In this document: positions 34,226-41,205 of the stretch, in pieces
Position numbering within the stretch: position 1 is the first letter of the stretch
Layout of the letters: the number at the start of each line of letters is the position of its first letter
Source of the DNA: an uncultured Dehalococcoidia bacterium
GTDB taxonomy: Bacteria > Chloroflexota > Dehalococcoidia > Lucifugimonadales > UBA3495
Assembly: GCA_958296225.1 (NCBI GenBank)
Contig: OY282456.1
Span: 3,472,001-3,536,000, forward strand
Reading direction: 5' to 3'
DNA: 64,000 bases
Program-made: the position numbers and the translations under genes
The notes under the pieces: generated by a model
What the model was told of the DNA's origin: nothing
The model's database searches: none
The model's input: only the letters and a program-made list of their open reading frames with translations

Positions 34226-35539
34226 TCACAACCCAATCGACCGCCGTGTCTCCGCCATAAAAAACTCTCCGTAAGAGTGGGGCGCATCCAGCACGTTGCC
34301 GGCCTCGTCTATACGGATGGAGTGAATTTTCACCTCCAAATCTCCCGGCTCAAAGTAGAGGATGGAAACGTCCTCGGGCTTGAGGCCGGTGGCTCCATCA
34401 CGCACGTCCATCCGCACCCGGTCGATAATATAGTCGCTGTGCGTTTCAATCACCAACTGCCGGCCGCCGGCGGCTACGGAACAGAACAGGGTACCTAGTT
34501 CCGCTTGTGCACTGGGGTGGAGATGCACTTCCGGTTGCTGGAGTAGGAACATTGGAGGAGGTTCAGCGCTGAGCAACTCAGCAAGAACCGGCAATACCTG
34601 GCTGACGCCGTAGCCTACGTCAATCAAGTTGCGCCACGGGCCTTTACGACGTTTGCCGGATTTTCTAATCTGTATTTGAAATGGGTCGCCGCCACTTTGT
34701 CCGAATGATTTGACCTCAATATCATCGAACAGCCCGGAATGACGTCCAAATTTTTCTAGAACTCCTTTCAGTTTTTGCCATTCATCCGGGTTGCGCCGCG
34801 ACAGGCTCGCCAAGTAGCTGGGGATATATTCGCCTTCAGGATCCCGGTAAGGGCGTACCGGGTCATAAGTACGGAGTGGGCGGGAGCGGATCGGAGCACC
34901 TGCGAAGGGTTGAGGTGACAATTTCCGGCGCGTAATTTCGTTTATCAAATCCTGTAAATTTTTTGATACCTCGGTATTTGCCGGAAGAGCATCTCCATAT
35001 TGCTCAGCTATAGCTTCCCATGGGAAAGTCAGCAGCATCAATGGAGCCAGCACGGCATCACCATAAGTAGGTAAGTCGAAGGGAAAGGAATGCCACTCCT
35101 CTTCGTGTGATTCTTGCCAGTATATTGATTGTTGTTCTCTTTCTTGAGCATACACTTCAACTCGTGCGTCATCCCTGGCAATGCGCCGAATTATCGGGAA
35201 GGGAGCTTCGGCCCGATTCTCAAAAGTAGCGTTGAATCTCATCACTCCACTGTACATTTCTGTGATGAGGCTGTACTCAAAACCTGCTTCGAAGCAAGCG
35301 CTCTGTCCACCGCGGCCACTTTTTTGGTGTACGATGTCCTGAAAGGAACCCAAGTCATACGGCATTCCCCGGAAATCCGGTGCGACATCGCGGAATGCCA
35401 CATCCCACAAAGCGCGAATTGCGGCAAGGAAGGATGTTTTGCCGGCGGTATTGGGGCCGACCAGGAGGGTCAGCGGGGCCAGGCGGGCAGTCTGCCTACT
35501 ACCGAAACAACGGTAATTTTCAAGGGTAATACTGTCCAT
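34226..35539 (-). CDS. DUF3696-type AAA ATPase, partner of PIN-like protein
   Basis: The 437-residue protein is an SMC/OLD-type ATPase: Walker A GPNTAGKTS at 28-36, signature-like GYGVSQVLPVLAELL, and Walker B MFLLQQPEVHLHP, followed by the switch His in IETHSDYIIDRV. The usual acidic pair of Walker B is Q-Q here (LLQQPE), a variant I recall from a DUF3696 subfamily, which could change ATP hydrolysis. The gene is A/T-rich. It forms an operon with the PIN-like gene downstream; the coiled-coil gene is 33 bases upstream. Confidence 0.85.
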   Translation of the reverse strand: MDSITLENYRCFGSRQTARLAPLTLLVGPNTAGKTSFLAAIRALWDVAFRDVAPDFRGMPYDLGSFQDIVHQKSGRGGQSACFEAGFEYSLITEMYSGVMRFNATFENRAEAPFPIIRRIARDDARVEVYAQEREQQSIYWQESHEEEWHSFPFDLPTYGDAVLAPLMLLTFPWEAIAEQYGDALPANTEVSKNLQDLINEITRRKLSPQPFAGAPIRSRPLRTYDPVRPYRDPEGEYIPSYLASLSRRNPDEWQKLKGVLEKFGRHSGLFDDIEVKSFGQSGGDPFQIQIRKSGKRRKGPWRNLIDVGYGVSQVLPVLAELLSAEPPPMFLLQQPEVHLHPSAQAELGTLFCSVAAGGRQLVIETHSDYIIDRVRMDVRDGATGLKPEDVSILYFEPGDLEVKIHSIRIDEAGNVLDAPHSYGEFFMAETRRSIGL

Positions 35540-35572
35540 AAGGCTATTGCAGCCGGGCGAGGGCAGGGCGCG

Positions 35573-36034
35573 CTAACCCTGCCCCCGTCGCTCCTCAAAG
35601 TTGGCGGTGATGGTTTGCTCCGCGCGGCGGCTGTGTTCGGCGATGAATTGCTCCAGGCGGCGGATTTCGGCGGCGGTTGCTTCCGACGCCGGCTGACGGC
35701 TGGCTTGCTGTTTCAATTGAGACAATTCTTTGCGGGCTTCGTCCACCTGCTGCACTGATTCCAGGGCGGCCAGCTCGTCCTGGGCCGCCTTTTTTATGGC
35801 CAGCAGGCGGCGGCGGTTGTTCTCCGCATCTTGCAGCCGTTCCTCAATCTCGCCCATTGCGGAGAGGGCCATTTCCAGCGGGGCGCGGCCGTAGATGGTC
35901 TGGCGGGGGAGGCGGCGCAGCTGGGTGCGGAACTGGGCGATTTGGGCGTCCAGCTGCTCTTCCTGGTGGCGAATGTTCGCCAGCGACATTCGCAATGCCG
36001 CCATCGCCTGTTGCAGTTGCGATATGGATGACAC
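35573..36034 (-). CDS. Coiled-coil protein of unknown function
   Basis: The 153-residue product (start GTG 36034, behind ggggg) is almost all helix, with heptads of Leu/Ala/Gln across residues 5-145 (SLANIRHQEEQLDAQIAQF and LRRLEQFIAEHSRRAEQTI-like segments). No domain is recognised. It sits between the aminotransferase and the DUF3696 ATPase, 10 bases after the aminotransferase stop. It may be a partner of the ATPase/PIN module or of the aminotransferase; I cannot tell. Confidence 0.6.
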   Translation of the reverse strand: MSSISQLQQAMAALRMSLANIRHQEEQLDAQIAQFRTQLRRLPRQTIYGRAPLEMALSAMGEIEERLQDAENNRRRLLAIKKAAQDELAALESVQQVDEARKELSQLKQQASRQPASEATAAEIRRLEQFIAEHSRRAEQTITANFEERRGQG

Positions 36035-36044
36035 GGCGGCTTGA

Positions 36045-37160
36045 CTACCCCCTGAAACCGACTTTGGGCAGCACCCGCGCCAGGGCTTCCAGAACCTCGG
36101 TGATGTCCGCTTTGGAAACCCAGCCCAGATGCCCGATGCGGAACACCTCGCCAGTGAGCTTGCCCTGCCCGCCGGCCAGCACCACGCCTTCATCTTCGCG
36201 CATCATGGACATCAACCCGCTACGGTCGATGCCGTCGGGCATTTTGATGGCGGTTACGGTGTTGGACGCGCGGGATTCGTCGTTGGGGAGGAGCTGCAAA
36301 CCCAGGGCCTTGACGCCGGCGCGGCAGTATTCGGCGATGCCAGCGTGGCGCTCGTACACGGATTCCAGCCCCTCGCCGATGATGCGGTCCAGGCCGAGGC
36401 GCAGGCCGTAGAGCAGGGCCACGTTGGGCGTCCATGGCGTCTGGCCGCGCACTAGGGAGCGTTCGGCGGCCATGAGGTCGAAGTAGAAGCGGGGCATTTT
36501 GGCATCCTGGTAGGCTTCCCAACCGCGCGGGCTGATGCTGATGAAGGCCAGGCCCGGCGGAATCATAAAGCCCTTCTGCGAGCCGGTGGCAACTACGTCG
36601 CAGTCCCAGCCGTCCACGGGCAGGGGGAGGCAGCCCAGGCTGCTGACGGCGTCCACCAGCAGGAGCTTGTTGAACTCGCCCTTGACCACCCTGGCGATGG
36701 ATTCCAGGTCGTGGGTAACGCCGGTGGAGGTTTCGTTGTGGGTAACCAGCACGGCCTTGATGGCGGCGTCTTTGTGCAGCGCGGCGCGAATGGCGTCGGG
36801 GTCGATGGCGTCGCCCCATTCGAAGTCCATACGCAGGACGTCGGCGCCGTAAGCCTGGGCAATTTGCACGAAACGGTCGCCGAAAGCGCCGGCGGTGCAC
36901 GCAATGACCTTATCGCCAGGGGACAGGGTGTTGACGACGGCGGCCTCCAGCGCGCCGGTGCCGCTGGCGGTGAGGATATAGAGGTCGTCGGTGGTCATAA
37001 AGACCTGTTTCAGCCCGGCGGTGGTGGCCTCAATCAGCTCCTTGAACTCCGGCCCCCGGTGGTTAATCATGGGCAGGGACATCTCGGCAACGATGTCGTC
37101 GGGGATTGGAGTCGGGCCGGGAGTGCGCAGGTTCTGCGGCGCAATTTTGGTCAAGGTCAT
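36045..37160 (-). CDS. Class V aminotransferase (alanine-glyoxylate / serine type)
   Basis: The 371-residue PLP enzyme moves an amino group from Ala or Ser to glyoxylate or a related keto acid. The cofactor Lys is in ATGSQKGFMIPPG, NLRTPGPTPIPD marks the N-terminus and LVDAVSSLGCLPLPVDGW holds the Asp that binds PLP. The ATG at 37160 (MTLTKIAPQNL) is preceded by aggagcttccccg. Alternatives include (S)-ureidoglycine or 2-aminoethylphosphonate type; the exact substrate is not known. A minus TATAAT lies 60 bases upstream. Confidence 0.9.
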   Translation of the reverse strand: MTLTKIAPQNLRTPGPTPIPDDIVAEMSLPMINHRGPEFKELIEATTAGLKQVFMTTDDLYILTASGTGALEAAVVNTLSPGDKVIACTAGAFGDRFVQIAQAYGADVLRMDFEWGDAIDPDAIRAALHKDAAIKAVLVTHNETSTGVTHDLESIARVVKGEFNKLLLVDAVSSLGCLPLPVDGWDCDVVATGSQKGFMIPPGLAFISISPRGWEAYQDAKMPRFYFDLMAAERSLVRGQTPWTPNVALLYGLRLGLDRIIGEGLESVYERHAGIAEYCRAGVKALGLQLLPNDESRASNTVTAIKMPDGIDRSGLMSMMREDEGVVLAGGQGKLTGEVFRIGHLGWVSKADITEVLEALARVLPKVGFRG

Positions 37161-37219
37161 CGGGGAAGCTCCTGAAGGGCAGACAAATCGGGGTATCAAA
37201 TGTTGACACAACGCCTAAC

Positions 37220-37225
37220 ATTATA
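37220..37225 (-). promoter_or_regulatory. TATAAT box for the aminotransferase operon
   Basis: The minus strand reads ctgcTATAATgttagg 60 bases before the aminotransferase ATG. A clear -35 is lacking. Confidence 0.45.
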
Positions 37226-37277
37226 GCAGGGATTTTACGAAATCTGCCGCAACCGCTGGCGAAATCCGGCAGCGGCG

Positions 37278-37862
37278 TCAGGCGCGCAAGAAGTCGGCCA
37301 CGGCCAGAACTACGTCGGGGAAGGCCCGGGGGCTGAGGCGGCCGGCGGCGGGAATTACCCGCCGGCCCTGATATACGCCGCCCGCCGGGTCGTCGTAGGC
37401 TTCCACCTGCCGCGTCCGCAGGTTGGCAATCCACACTTCGGGGATGCCGGCGGCGGCGTAGCGCGGCAGCTTTACTTCCCGGTCATGCCTGAGGGAACGG
37501 TCGGCGACTTCAACCAACAGCAGCACGTCGGCCGCCGTGGCCGTTTCCCGGTGGTAATCGTCCCGCAGCCGCAAAACGGCGATGTCCGGCTGGAGCAGGC
37601 TGTCGTCATTAATCTGAACCGGGCCCTGCACTCGAACCCGCGCCCGTCCCCGCAGTTTCTCCTTGAGGGATTCTTCCAGCCGGTCGGTGCCGTCGGCGTG
37701 GGGGTTTCCAATGGGCGCCATTACGATTAGCTCTCCGTCCAGCAGTTCGATGCGCTCGTCTTCCGCCAGGATGCCGGCTTCGGCCATGGCGCAGTATTCG
37801 GACACCGTGAACCGGCGCCGGACGGGCGCAACGGTCTGCGGGGGCAAAGCGGCAGTGGTCAT
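37278..37862 (-). CDS. Uma2-family protein, tandem array copy 1 (divergent)
   Basis: The 194-residue Uma2 (DUF820) protein has a PD-(D/E)XK-like core: QPDIAVLRLRDDYHRE, VLLLVEVADRSLRHD and VKLPRYAAAGIPEVWIANL (Lys helix). It differs from the other three copies mainly in residues about 52-125, while the first 50 and last 65 residues are nearly the same. That pattern indicates gene conversion at the ends. Ribosome site gaggttttgct precedes the ATG, as in its siblings. Confidence 0.9.
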   Translation of the reverse strand: MTTAALPPQTVAPVRRRFTVSEYCAMAEAGILAEDERIELLDGELIVMAPIGNPHADGTDRLEESLKEKLRGRARVRVQGPVQINDDSLLQPDIAVLRLRDDYHRETATAADVLLLVEVADRSLRHDREVKLPRYAAAGIPEVWIANLRTRQVEAYDDPAGGVYQGRRVIPAAGRLSPRAFPDVVLAVADFLRA

Positions 37863-37907
37863 AGCAAAACCTCACGGCGGGGTTGCGTTGGCATTGGGGC
37901 GGCGGCG

Positions 37908-38492
37908 TCAGGCGCGCAGGAAGTCGGCCACCGCCAGAACTACGTCGGGGAAGGCCCGGGGGCTGATGCGGCCATCGGCGGGAATGACCCGCCGGCCCTG
38001 ATACACGCCGCCCGCCGGGTCATCGTAGGCTTCCACCTGCCGCGTCCTGAGGTTGGCAATCCACACTTCGGGGATGCCGGCGGCGGCATAGCGCGGCAGT
38101 TTGGCCCGGCGGTCATACTCCAGGGAACTGTCGGCCACTTCAATCAGCAGCAGCACGTCGGCCGGCATCGCCCGTTCCCGGTGGTAGTCGTCGCGCAGCC
38201 GCAGAATTGCGATGTCCGGCTGGGGCAGGCTGTCGTCATTGAGCTGCACCGAACCCTGCACCCGGACTATGGCGCGGCCGTACAGCCGGTGGGCCAATTC
38301 GCTGTTCAGTTGGTCGGTGCCGCCTTCATGGGGTGGTCCAATGGGGGCCATTACGATTATCTCTCCGTCCAGCAGTTCGATGCGCTCGTCTTCCGCCAGG
38401 ATGCCGGCTTCGGCCATGGCGCAGTATTCGGACACCGTGAACCGGCGCCGGACGGGCGCAACGGTCTGCGGGGGCAGCGTGGCAGTGGTCAT
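37908..38492 (-). CDS. Uma2-family protein, tandem array copy 2
   Basis: This is a 194-residue near-copy of the next two genes, with the same motifs VLLLIEVADSSLEYD and AKLPRYAAAGIPEVWIANL. It differs from copies 3 and 4 at a few residues (for example RISPRAF, NSELAHRLYG). Its start, spacer and ribosome site match those of its neighbours, giving a 631-base unit repeated head to tail. Confidence 0.9.
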   Translation of the reverse strand: MTTATLPPQTVAPVRRRFTVSEYCAMAEAGILAEDERIELLDGEIIVMAPIGPPHEGGTDQLNSELAHRLYGRAIVRVQGSVQLNDDSLPQPDIAILRLRDDYHRERAMPADVLLLIEVADSSLEYDRRAKLPRYAAAGIPEVWIANLRTRQVEAYDDPAGGVYQGRRVIPADGRISPRAFPDVVLAVADFLRA

Positions 38493-38538
38493 AGCAAAAC
38501 CTCACGGCTGGGGCTGCGTTGGCATTGGGGCGGCGGCG

Positions 38539-39123
38539 TCAGGCGCGCAGGAAGTCGGCCACGGCCAGAACCACATCGGGGAAAGCCCGGGGGCTGAGGC
38601 TGCCGGCGGCGGGAATTACCCGCCGGCCCCGATATACGCCGCCCGCCGGGTCATCGTAGGCTTCCACCTGGCGCGCCCGGAGGTTGGCAATCCACACTTC
38701 GGGGATGCCGGCGGCGGCATAGCGCGGCAGTTTGGCCCGGCGGTCATACTCCAGGGAACTGTCCGCGACTTCAATCAGCAGCAGCACGTCGGCCGGCATC
38801 GCCCGTTCCCGGTGGTAGTCGTCGCGCAGCCGCAGAATTGCGATGTCCGGCTGGGGCAGGCTGTCGTCATTGAGCTGCACCGAACCCTGCACCCGGACTA
38901 TGGCGCGGCCGTACAGCCGGTAGGCCAATTCGCTGGTCAGTTGGTCGGTGCCGCCTTCGTGGGGTGGTCCAATGGGGGCCATTACGATTAGCTCTCCGTC
39001 CAGCAGTTCGATGCGCTCGTCTTCCGCCAGGATGCCGGCTTCGGCCATGGCGCAGTATTCGGACACCGTGAACCGGCGCCGGACGGGCGCAACGGTCTGC
39101 GGGGGCAGCGTGGCAGTAGTCAT
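38539..39123 (-). CDS. Uma2-family protein, tandem array copy 3
   Basis: A third 194-residue near-copy; distinguishing residues are TSELAYRLYG, GELIVMAPIG and NLRARQVEAYDD. All predicted active-site positions are retained. The sequence before the start (cgtgaggttttgct) is the same as in the other units, which argues for very recent duplication. Whether all copies are expressed is not known. Confidence 0.9.
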   Translation of the reverse strand: MTTATLPPQTVAPVRRRFTVSEYCAMAEAGILAEDERIELLDGELIVMAPIGPPHEGGTDQLTSELAYRLYGRAIVRVQGSVQLNDDSLPQPDIAILRLRDDYHRERAMPADVLLLIEVADSSLEYDRRAKLPRYAAAGIPEVWIANLRARQVEAYDDPAGGVYRGRRVIPAAGSLSPRAFPDVVLAVADFLRA

Positions 39124-39169
39124 AGCAAAACCTCACGGCTGGGGTGGCGTTGGCATTGGGGCAGCGGCG

Positions 39170-39754
39170 TCAGGCGCGCAGGAAGTCGGCCACCGCCAGA
39201 ACTACGTCGGGGAAGGCCCGGGGGCTGAGGCGGCCGGCGGCGGAAACCACCCGCCGGCCCTGATAAACGCCGCCCGCCGGGTCATCGTAGGCTTCCACCT
39301 GCCGCGTCCGCAGGTTGGCAATCCACACTTCGGGGATGCCGGCGGCGGCGTAGCGCGGCAGTTTGGCCCGGCGGTCATACTCCAGGGAACTGTCGGCCAC
39401 TTCAATCAGCAGCAGCACGTCGGCCGGCATCGCCCGTTCCCGGTGATAGTCGTCGCGCAGCCGCAGAATTGCGATGTCGGGCTGGGGCAGGCTGTCGTCA
39501 TTGAGCTGCACCGAACCCTGCACTCGGACTATGGCGCGGCCGTACAGCCGGTGGGCCAATTCGCTGTTCAGTTGGTCGGTGCCGCCTTCATGGGGTGGTC
39601 CAATGGGGGCCATTACGATTATCTCTCCGTCCAGCAGTTCGATGCGCTCGTCTTCCGCCAGGATGCCGGCTTCGGCCATGGCGCAGTATTCGGATACCGT
39701 GAACCGGCGCCGGACGGGCGCAATGGTCTGCGGGGGCAGCGTGGCAGTGGTCAT
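39170..39754 (-). CDS. Uma2-family protein, tandem array copy 4
   Basis: This is the first copy in transcription order. Its 194 residues have the same core as copies 2 and 3, with small differences (QTIAPVRRRF, RRVVSAAGRLS). It is preceded by gtgaggttttgcc and lies 16 bases after the DUF1015 gene's stop codon, so the array may be transcribed from the DUF1015 promoter. Confidence 0.9.
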   Translation of the reverse strand: MTTATLPPQTIAPVRRRFTVSEYCAMAEAGILAEDERIELLDGEIIVMAPIGPPHEGGTDQLNSELAHRLYGRAIVRVQGSVQLNDDSLPQPDIAILRLRDDYHRERAMPADVLLLIEVADSSLEYDRRAKLPRYAAAGIPEVWIANLRTRQVEAYDDPAGGVYQGRRVVSAAGRLSPRAFPDVVLAVADFLRA

Positions 39755-39770
39755 GGCAAAACCTCACCGT

Positions 39771-41054
39771 CTAGATGCTGCCGGCCAGCCGGTTTATCAC
39801 CAGGCCGGTGGGCAGCTTGGGGTAGAAAAACGTGGATTTGGGCGGCAAGCGCTGGCCGGCGCTGACTATCTCCCGGAATGGCTCCAGCGGGAAGGGTTTC
39901 AGCAGGATGGCGAGCTGCTGTTCTCCGGTGTTGACCTGCTGGACGATGGCATCGTGGTCGGGGCTGTAGTCGATGTGCCGGGCCAAAGCGTCGCCCAGCG
40001 CCGGGGCCAGCACCCGCTCCTGTAAAACCCACGCCTCCGACACGGCCAGCGAACCCCAGCCGGCCCAGTCCACGCTTGGGCGCAGGGTGTGCATGGTAGG
40101 CGGGGCGTCGGACCAGAAGGCGGCGAAGCAGTGGGTGTCGGCTCCGATGCGGGCCACCTCGGCTACGGCGGCGGCGGCGGTGGTGTCAGCGCTCAGTGGG
40201 CGGGAATCAAAAATATCGTCCATATGCTGACGCACGGCGGCCAGCTGCTCCGGAGCGAGGCCGCCGGCCACCCGGTGGTAGGGCAGCAGGAGCAGGCCGG
40301 GGTCGTCGAACTCGATGAGCGTCATCATCACGTAGTTGCTGGCGGCCTGGTCGTCGGACTGGCGTTCGCGGGATTGGCGGCGGCGGTAACGCAGCGCGGC
40401 CTCGTAGCGATGGTGGCCGTCGGCCAGGAAGACGGGGCGGTTGGCGAAGGTGTCGGTGATGGCGGCCGGCGTGTCCCCGTCGGCAATGCGCCAGAGCTGG
40501 GCGTCGCCGCCGGCCGGAGTGGTGGCCGATGCGTCGGGCGGGCCGGCGCTGATGCGGTCGAAAATGCGGCGCAGGTCGCCGCCGGCATCCCGGTACAGCG
40601 ACATTATCGGGCTGAACTGGGCCTGGCCAGCGTCCAGCAGGGCCACGCGGTCAAGAACGGCCGGCTCGCGGGTGAACTCGTGGGGCAGGACGGCGCCGGC
40701 GTCGTAGTCCTCCACCAGCACGGCGGCAAAAAGGCCCAGGTGTTGGTGGCGTTGACCGCCGAAGTCGTAAGCGTGGCGCATCAGGTAGAAGCCGGGGCCG
40801 TCGTCGCGGCGCAGCGCGCCATTGGCAAGCCACTGCTCAAACAAGCCGGCGGCCTGCCGGTAGCCGGCCTGGGGGTCAACCGGGTCCGGCTGCTCGCCGC
40901 CTTCCAGGTGGACGGCGTTGTAGGGGCTGCGCTGCTGCAGTTCGGCTTTCAGCTGCGGCCCAATCATATCGTAAGGCGGGCAGATTACTGCGGAAAGGCT
41001 GCCCACCACGTCGGGGTTGAAACGGCAGCCGCGAAAAGGTTTTAAGAAGGCCAT
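39771..41054 (-). CDS. DUF1015 family protein
   Basis: The 427-residue cytosolic protein is of the DUF1015 family, found beside serine/phosphoglycerate genes in some bacteria but without known activity. Conserved stretches include VICPPYDMIGP near the N-terminus, NAVHLEGGEQ, FLADGHHRYEAAL in the centre and a C-terminal Lys/Pro-rich LPPKSTFFYPKLPTG. The ATG at 41054 (MAFLKPFRG) is favoured over upstream codons. It is transcribed ahead of the Uma2 array and divergent from the GT-C genes. Confidence 0.9.
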   Translation of the reverse strand: MAFLKPFRGCRFNPDVVGSLSAVICPPYDMIGPQLKAELQQRSPYNAVHLEGGEQPDPVDPQAGYRQAAGLFEQWLANGALRRDDGPGFYLMRHAYDFGGQRHQHLGLFAAVLVEDYDAGAVLPHEFTREPAVLDRVALLDAGQAQFSPIMSLYRDAGGDLRRIFDRISAGPPDASATTPAGGDAQLWRIADGDTPAAITDTFANRPVFLADGHHRYEAALRYRRRQSRERQSDDQAASNYVMMTLIEFDDPGLLLLPYHRVAGGLAPEQLAAVRQHMDDIFDSRPLSADTTAAAAVAEVARIGADTHCFAAFWSDAPPTMHTLRPSVDWAGWGSLAVSEAWVLQERVLAPALGDALARHIDYSPDHDAIVQQVNTGEQQLAILLKPFPLEPFREIVSAGQRLPPKSTFFYPKLPTGLVINRLAGSI

Positions 41055-41205
41055 AAGTTTCGGCGCTCCGTAGGGTTGGGGTGGGTTCTTATGATAGCAT
41101 CTTGGGATGGCGGGGCGGCGGTGCATCGTGGCGCCTGTGCCGTATCCGGTGCGATGCCCGTCCGCCCGGCCGGTCGGATACTGCGCAATGTTGTCAAGCG
41201 GCAGG

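Larger units (their letters stand above)
37278..39768 (-). repeat. Four tandem 630-631 bp units, one Uma2 gene each
   Basis: Genes start at 37862, 38492, 39123 and 39754, that is 630-631 bases apart, each with a 45-46 base spacer of the same sequence. Copies 2-4 are near-identical over the whole unit; copy 1 matches only at both ends. Confidence 0.9.

Noticed and set aside
39000..41054. Possible CRISPR array, because of regularly spaced repeats in the Uma2 region
   Set aside because: The repeat unit is 630 bases and holds a gene; there are no short direct repeats with unique spacers and no cas genes.
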